DNA of 10,022 nucleotides from an uncultured Lachnospiraceae bacterium (GTDB lineage Bacteria; Bacillota; Clostridia; Lachnospirales; Lachnospiraceae). The translations under genes and the position numbers were made by a program. Numbering within the stretch: position 1 is the stretch's first letter; each line of letters starts with the position of its first letter. The DNA lies in NCBI GenBank assembly GCA_902766655.1, contig CACXEL010000379.1:1-10022 (forward strand), in the 5' to 3' direction. The notes beneath the pieces are model-generated. The model was not told the DNA's origin. It saw only the letters and a list, made by a program, of their open reading frames with translations, and searched no databases. Positions 6,585 to 10,022 of this stretch are shown here, piece after piece.

Positions 6585-7610
6585 ATGGCGATGAAACGAG
6601 TCACCATGCAGGATATCGCGAACGCCTGCGGGTTATCCCGGAACACGGTCTCGAAGATTTTTAACGGCCGGGGCTCCGTACCGGAGATCACCAGGCAGCA
6701 GGTCCTCGCCAAGGCGCGGGAGCTGGGTTATTATCCGATGCCCCAGGACGGGGAAATCAGGACCAGCCCCGGCGGGAACATAGCGCTCCTGACACAGCAC
6801 AAGCTGCTGAGCCACAACTTCGGCGCCTATTTCATCACGAGCTTCACCGACCAGATCAGCCGCGCCGGCTACACCATCCAGATCTATGAGATCTCCGCCG
6901 CGGAGATCTCGGTCAGAAGGCTGCCCCCGAATTTTGATCCGGACAAGACCGTGGGGATTCTGGGCATCGAGCTCTTCGACCAGGAATACTACCGGATGGT
7001 CTGCTCCCTGGGCATACCGACGGTCTTCGTCGACGGATATGCCCACGCATATGAGAACTCGATCCGGTGCGACGTCATTTCCATGGAGAATATCACCAGC
7101 GAGATGACACTGGTGGGCCACATGATCGCAGGCGGTGCCAGGCGGATCGGCTTTGTGGGTGATATTGAGCACTGCAACAGCTTCTATGAGAGGTGGCTGG
7201 GCTTCGCCAAGGCCCTTCACAGGGCAGGCCTGCCGGTCGACCGGGAACTCTGTATCCTGGAGAAGGACAGCGAGTCCTACGGCGACCCCGACTGGTTCCT
7301 GGAACAACTGCAGGCGCTGCCCGCCATGCCGGATGCCTTCGCCTGCGCCAACGACTACATCGCCATTCACCTGATGACCGCACTGAAAAGGAAAGGCTTA
7401 TCCATTCCGGGGGACGTGATGATTGCCGGCTTCGACGGCTCGCCCGAGTCCGTCCTCGTCGACCCGACTCTGACAACCGCGCGGATACCGAGCACGGACA
7501 TCGGCCGGCTGGCCGCGATCCTTCTGGAGCGGCGGATCCAGCTGCCGGAATTTCCGCTTCAATGGACTTATGTGAAGACTACGCCGATCTTTGGGGGGAG
7601 CACCCGTTGA
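6585..7610 (+). CDS. LacI-family transcriptional regulator, sugar-responsive type
   Basis: This is a 341-residue protein, the usual size for the family. The start at 6585 has GGAG (6570-6573) 11 nt upstream; an ATG two codons later is also possible. Residues 6-49 form the helix-turn-helix domain: VTMQDIANACGLS leads into the recognition helix RNTVSKIFNG, then a helix ending ARELGYYP. The periplasmic-binding-protein-like sensor domain begins near residue 65 (NIALLTQ). Expected ligand-pocket marks are present: FVGD, an Arg in ERWLGF, the AND(Y)IA segment and GFDGSPES followed by LTT. No clear hinge-helix motif of the RxLA type is seen between the two domains. It is divergent from the glycan-binding lipoprotein gene and probably represses it until a sugar inducer is bound. 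The inducer cannot be named from sequence. Confidence 0.93.
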   Translation: MAMKRVTMQDIANACGLSRNTVSKIFNGRGSVPEITRQQVLAKARELGYYPMPQDGEIRTSPGGNIALLTQHKLLSHNFGAYFITSFTDQISRAGYTIQIYEISAAEISVRRLPPNFDPDKTVGILGIELFDQEYYRMVCSLGIPTVFVDGYAHAYENSIRCDVISMENITSEMTLVGHMIAGGARRIGFVGDIEHCNSFYERWLGFAKALHRAGLPVDRELCILEKDSESYGDPDWFLEQLQALPAMPDAFACANDYIAIHLMTALKRKGLSIPGDVMIAGFDGSPESVLVDPTLTTARIPSTDIGRLAAILLERRIQLPEFPLQWTYVKTTPIFGGSTR

Positions 7611-7635
7611 GCGTGCGGGGCTGCTAAAAACAGAG

Positions 7636-7730
7636 GAAGGCCTTTTTGAAAGTCAGGGACGGTCCTTTTTTCTCAATAATCTCCGATTTTTGAGAAAAAA
7701 GGACCGTCCCTGACTTTCAAAAAGGCCTTC
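7636..7730. repeat. Perfect 40-bp inverted repeat with a 15-nt loop, palindromic element
   Basis: The left arm (7636-7675) and right arm (7691-7730) are exact reverse complements over all 40 bases and are separated by 7676-7690. G-U pairing in plus-strand RNA could extend the stem by four more pairs (7632-7635 with 7731-7734). The arms carry AGTCAGGGACGGTCC followed by a T-run. From memory, this resembles dispersed GGGACGGT-type palindromic repeats common in Clostridia, some linked to REP-associated transposases, but no search was done. It lies 25 bp after the LacI-type stop codon and would act as that gene's terminator, with TTTT following at 7731-7734. No transposase and no convincing target-site duplication are seen. 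Confidence 0.9.
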
Positions 7731-7740
7731 TTTTACGTTC

Positions 7741-7784
7741 AAAAAAGCTCTGCGGGTGGTCCGGTGAAGGACCATCCGCAGAGC
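7741..7784 (-). terminator. Rho-independent terminator of the flavin reductase gene
   Basis: The arms 7747-7762 and 7769-7784 pair over 16 bp with a single mismatch (7756 with 7774) around a 6-nt loop. In the minus direction the stem is followed at once by TTTTTT (the A-run at 7741-7746). The hairpin begins 48 nt beyond the reductase stop codon at 7833-7835. In the plus direction only a weak T-run follows, so its main use is for the minus-strand gene. Confidence 0.9.
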
Positions 7785-7832
7785 CCTTTATGAGGAATAT
7801 GATGAATGCATATTCAGGCCGGCCTGACGGGA

Positions 7833-9779
7833 TCAGGCAGCGGGAGCCAGAGCCTCCTCAGCGCCCATAGCGTAGGCTGCGGCGTTGAGACCGGCGATGC
7901 GGCCGAAGACGACGAAGTCGCAGACAGCGTTGCCGCCGATGCGGTTGCCGCCGTGGACACCACCGGTGGTCTCGCCTGCGGCGAAGAGGCCCGGAATGAC
8001 CTCACCCTCGGTGCTGATGACTTCGGTGTTGGTGTTGATCTTGATGCCGCCCATGGTGTGGTGGATGCCGGGGGCGATCTTGATGGCATAGAAGGGAGCT
8101 GTGCTCAGGTCGGCGTCCATACCGTTGTCACGGCCGAACTCCTCGTCGACGCCGGCGGCGACAGCTGCGTTCCAGGTAGCCATGGTCTCTACGAAAGCGT
8201 CGATGGCTTCGCCCTCAAGGCCCATATTGGCGGCCAGCTCTTCGTAGGTGGCGCCGGTGGAAGCCATACCCAGGTCGATGTACTGCTGGGCGGACTTGTT
8301 CTGGTCGACCAGGTTCTGGTCGAAGATGATGTAGGCGTAGCCGCCGGTCTGCTGCAGCTCGGCTGCGGAGACCGCGTCGCGGGTGGCCAGGTCGTTGGTG
8401 AAGCGCTTGCCTTCCTGGTTGACCAGGATGGAGCCAAGGCTTCTCATCTTCTCGGAGACGAGAACACTGGTCTCCTGGTAGACGGTCGGGTGAAGCTGGA
8501 TCTGCTCCATGTCGACGGTGGCGGCGCCGACGGCCTCAGCCATGAGGATGCCGTCGCCGGTAGCGCCCGGATGGTTGGTGGTGACAGCGTTGGCGAGGCT
8601 CTCGTCGTAGCTGGTCATCATTTCAAAGTTGGAGCCGAAGCCGCCGGCCGCGATGATGACGGCGCCGGCATTGATGGTGTAGACGGTCTTGGCATCCTCG
8701 GCCATGATGCCGCAGGCGGCGCCGTCAGCCATGAGGATCTCAGTGGCGGTGGTGTTGAGCATGACGGGGATCTCATTTTCCTCGACGACTGCGTTCAGCT
8801 TGGCGACCAGGTAGGAGCCGACCGGGCTGCCGTCCTCCGGAGAGTGGAGGTACTTGTGGGTGGTGCCGCCGGTGGCTGCGACCTTGGGCAGCGGAGCGCC
8901 GATGGAATCGAGCCAGTCGATGGCTTCCGCGCTGTTCTCGGCCATGGTGGTGACCAGGTCGATGTCGTTGAGCTGGTGGCCGCCGTTCATGGTGTCCTCG
9001 ATGAACTCCTGGACGCCGGAGTCGGTGATGCCCTGCTCGGCCTGGAACTTGGTGCCGGCCGCGTTCATGCCGCCGGAGGCCTTCAGGCTGTTGCCGCCGA
9101 CCATGGGCATCTTCTCGACGACGATGACGCTCGCGCCTTCCTGGTGGGCACGGACAGCTGCGGTCAGGCCAGCGCCGCCGGCGCCGACGATGACGACGTC
9201 GCACTCAAGGGTCTCGGCGGCCTTCTCGGCTGCGTCGCCCGCTTCCGGAGCGACCTGGAAGGGAGCGGGATCGATGCCGGCCTTGGTCAGGGCTTCCAGA
9301 ACGCCCGCCTTGATGGCGTCGCTGGTGACGGTGGCGCCGGAAATGCCGTCCACCATGATGCTGTTGGCCTCAACGATGGCGGGGGGCAGCATCTCGACAG
9401 CGACGGTACCGATGCCTTCGGTCTCATTCTGCTCGATGACTTCTACGGAGTAGATGGTGGTGGCGTCGGCTGTGACTTCGACGACTACGTCGCCGTCGAT
9501 GCCCTTGCCTGCGCCGGTCTCGGTCACGGTGCCTTCGGCGGCCTCGGTGGCCTCCTCAGCCGTTTCCTCAGGGGCTTCTGTCTCGGCGGCGGCTTCCTCA
9601 GCCACCTTCTCCGTGGTCTCCTCAGCAGCGGCCTCCTCCTCGGTGGCCTCCTCAGCTGTCTCCTCCACGGTCGCCTCAGCCGCGGGCTCAGCGGTGCTCT
9701 CAGCAGGCTTGCTGTAAGTGCAGGCGCCGAGGCTCACGACCATGGCCATCGCAAGTATGAAAGATACTGCTTTTTTCAT
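7833..9779 (-). CDS. Flavinylated lipoprotein reductase, fumarate/urocanate-reductase-like (FMN-binding plus FAD domain)
   Basis: The 648-residue protein starts at the ATG 9777-9779, which has GGGAGG (9787-9792) 7 nt upstream and begins a proper signal peptide; the upstream in-frame start at 9854 has neither. The signal ends in lipobox LGAC, with lipidated Cys20. Residues 21-90 are an Ala/Glu/Thr linker. Residues 92-170 are an FMN-binding domain whose DGISGAT motif (144-150) is the site where ApbE-type enzymes attach FMN covalently, at Thr150. Residues 192-640 are the FAD domain: GAGGAG at 199-204, EK at 222-223 and GGNS at 228-231. Residues matching the active site of soluble fumarate reductases are kept: His430, Glu443/Arg446, Arg467 (TRD), His573-His574 and Arg613 (GNR). 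No haem CxxCH motif is present. It probably reduces an unsaturated acid outside the membrane with electrons passed through FMN. The substrate is unknown, and the divergent LysR-type gene is its likely regulator. Confidence 0.92.
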   Translation of the reverse strand: MKKAVSFILAMAMVVSLGACTYSKPAESTAEPAAEATVEETAEEATEEEAAAEETTEKVAEEAAAETEAPEETAEEATEAAEGTVTETGAGKGIDGDVVVEVTADATTIYSVEVIEQNETEGIGTVAVEMLPPAIVEANSIMVDGISGATVTSDAIKAGVLEALTKAGIDPAPFQVAPEAGDAAEKAAETLECDVVIVGAGGAGLTAAVRAHQEGASVIVVEKMPMVGGNSLKASGGMNAAGTKFQAEQGITDSGVQEFIEDTMNGGHQLNDIDLVTTMAENSAEAIDWLDSIGAPLPKVAATGGTTHKYLHSPEDGSPVGSYLVAKLNAVVEENEIPVMLNTTATEILMADGAACGIMAEDAKTVYTINAGAVIIAAGGFGSNFEMMTSYDESLANAVTTNHPGATGDGILMAEAVGAATVDMEQIQLHPTVYQETSVLVSEKMRSLGSILVNQEGKRFTNDLATRDAVSAAELQQTGGYAYIIFDQNLVDQNKSAQQYIDLGMASTGATYEELAANMGLEGEAIDAFVETMATWNAAVAAGVDEEFGRDNGMDADLSTAPFYAIKIAPGIHHTMGGIKINTNTEVISTEGEVIPGLFAAGETTGGVHGGNRIGGNAVCDFVVFGRIAGLNAAAYAMGAEEALAPAA

Positions 9780-9844
9780 GGTGTTTCCTCCCTTATAATG
9801 AAAACTACTTTTCGGACCGGCCCCCATGACCGGCACTCGTCTAT

Positions 9845-9874
9845 AGCATACCATGCGGGAAATCAGAATTACAA
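9845..9874 (-). promoter_or_regulatory. Predicted promoter of the flavin reductase gene
   Basis: Read on the minus strand, TTGTAA (9874-9869) is followed after 18 nt by TATGCT (9850-9845), with an extended -10 TG just upstream of the hexamer. Transcription would start near 9838, about 59 nt before the ATG at 9779. The small palindrome GAATT-AC-AATTC (9866-9877) overlaps the -35 box and could be a second regulator contact. Confidence 0.55.
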
Positions 9875-9881
9875 TTCATTC

Positions 9882-9910
9882 TTTTCATCTTAACTATTCA
9901 CTGGTAGAAT
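9882..9910 (+). promoter_or_regulatory. Predicted promoter of the LysR-type regulator gene
   Basis: TTTTCA (9882-9887) matches the -35 consensus at four of six positions. After 17 nt comes TAGAAT (9905-9910), a five-of-six match to the -10 box. The start site would be near 9917, about 29 nt before the ATG. The -10 box lies inside the LysR-type dyad at 9893-9913, so binding there should repress this promoter. Confidence 0.55.
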
Positions 9911-9913
9911 AGT
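9893..9913. promoter_or_regulatory. LysR-type operator ACTATTC-N7-GAATAGT
   Basis: Two exact 7-bp inverted arms (9893-9899 and 9907-9913) flank a 7-bp spacer. The core ATTC-N7-GAAT contains the T-N11-A pattern (T9897, A9909) that defines LysR-family binding sites. It overlaps the regulator's own -10 box and lies upstream of the divergent reductase promoter (-35 at 9869-9874). This is the usual arrangement for a LysR protein that limits its own synthesis and activates the neighbour. Confidence 0.7.
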
Positions 9914-9945
9914 AAATCATGTACTCATTTTTCGGAGGAAGCCTC

Positions 9946-10022
9946 ATGGAATACCGGTCCCTGCGCTACGTCCTGGCCATCGCCGAGCACCAGAATCTCA
10001 CCAAAGCAGCCGAAGCTCTCTA
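9946..10022 (+). CDS. N-terminal part of a LysR-family transcriptional regulator (runs off right edge)
   Basis: The first 25 residues are present. The ATG at 9946 is preceded by GGAGG (9934-9938) with a 7-nt spacer. The sequence begins MEYRSLRYVLAIAEHQNLTK and continues into AAEAL, the standard opening of the LysR winged helix-turn-helix (M-x-x-x-x-L-x-Y-x-x-x-I-A-E, then (F/L)TxAAxxL). It is divergent from the flavin reductase gene, with a LysR-type dyad in the shared 166-bp gap, so it probably controls that gene. Its inducer domain lies outside the window, and the effector, perhaps the reductase substrate, is unknown. Confidence 0.9.
   Translation, partial: MEYRSLRYVLAIAEHQNLTKAAEAL

Noticed and set aside
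9780..9854. Upstream in-frame start for the flavin reductase, adding 25 residues
   Set aside because: It lacks a ribosome binding site and would bury the signal peptide and lipobox; the start at 9779 has both a strong site and the proper signal.
7806..9893. A 695-codon open frame on the plus strand, opposite the flavin reductase gene
   Set aside because: It is antisense to a gene with full FMN and FAD motifs and a good ribosome binding site. Its translation is low-complexity Gly/Asp/Val-rich with no domain and no ribosome binding site of note.

Overview
The window looks like a chromosomal segment of a GC-rich, Gram-positive anaerobe of the Clostridia type (Lachnospiraceae- or Oscillospiraceae-like). 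This is inference from three features. There are strong GGAGG-type ribosome binding sites. Three separate secreted proteins have lipobox signal peptides followed by Ala/Glu-rich linkers. The gene content is typical of gut Firmicutes. No RNA genes, CRISPR arrays, transposase genes or phage genes were seen.

Layout, left to right. (1) 1-263, minus strand: the N-terminal 87 residues of a lipoprotein running off the left edge, tentatively a surface glycoside hydrolase. (2) 326-6169, minus: a 1947-residue lipoprotein made of twelve tandem carbohydrate-binding-like beta-sandwich modules with no visible catalytic domain. It is probably co-transcribed with (1) across a 62-bp gap. (3) 6170-6584: a divergent control region with a near-consensus minus-strand promoter, a plus-strand extended -10 promoter, a cluster of TTTACA/TGTAAA half-sites and a structured leader of about 200 nt. 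(4) 6585-7610, plus: a LacI-family regulator. (5) 7611-7832: a convergent junction with a perfect 40-bp inverted repeat and a Rho-independent terminator. (6) 7833-9779, minus: a lipoprotein flavin reductase with an FMN-binding domain and a fumarate-reductase-like FAD domain. (7) 9780-9945: a second divergent control region with a textbook LysR dyad. (8) 9946-10022, plus: the start of a LysR-family regulator.

The window therefore holds two regulator/target pairs, each arranged divergently. In the first, a LacI-type repressor probably responds to a sugar and controls a surface glycan-capture protein plus a downstream hydrolase-like lipoprotein. In the second, a LysR-type activator probably controls an extracytoplasmic flavin-dependent reductase. 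The most unusual item is the giant array of binding modules on one lipid anchor, which resembles in concept the surface glycan-binding proteins of Bacteroidota but sits in a Gram-positive setting. All functional assignments are from motif reading only; no database search or structure prediction was run.
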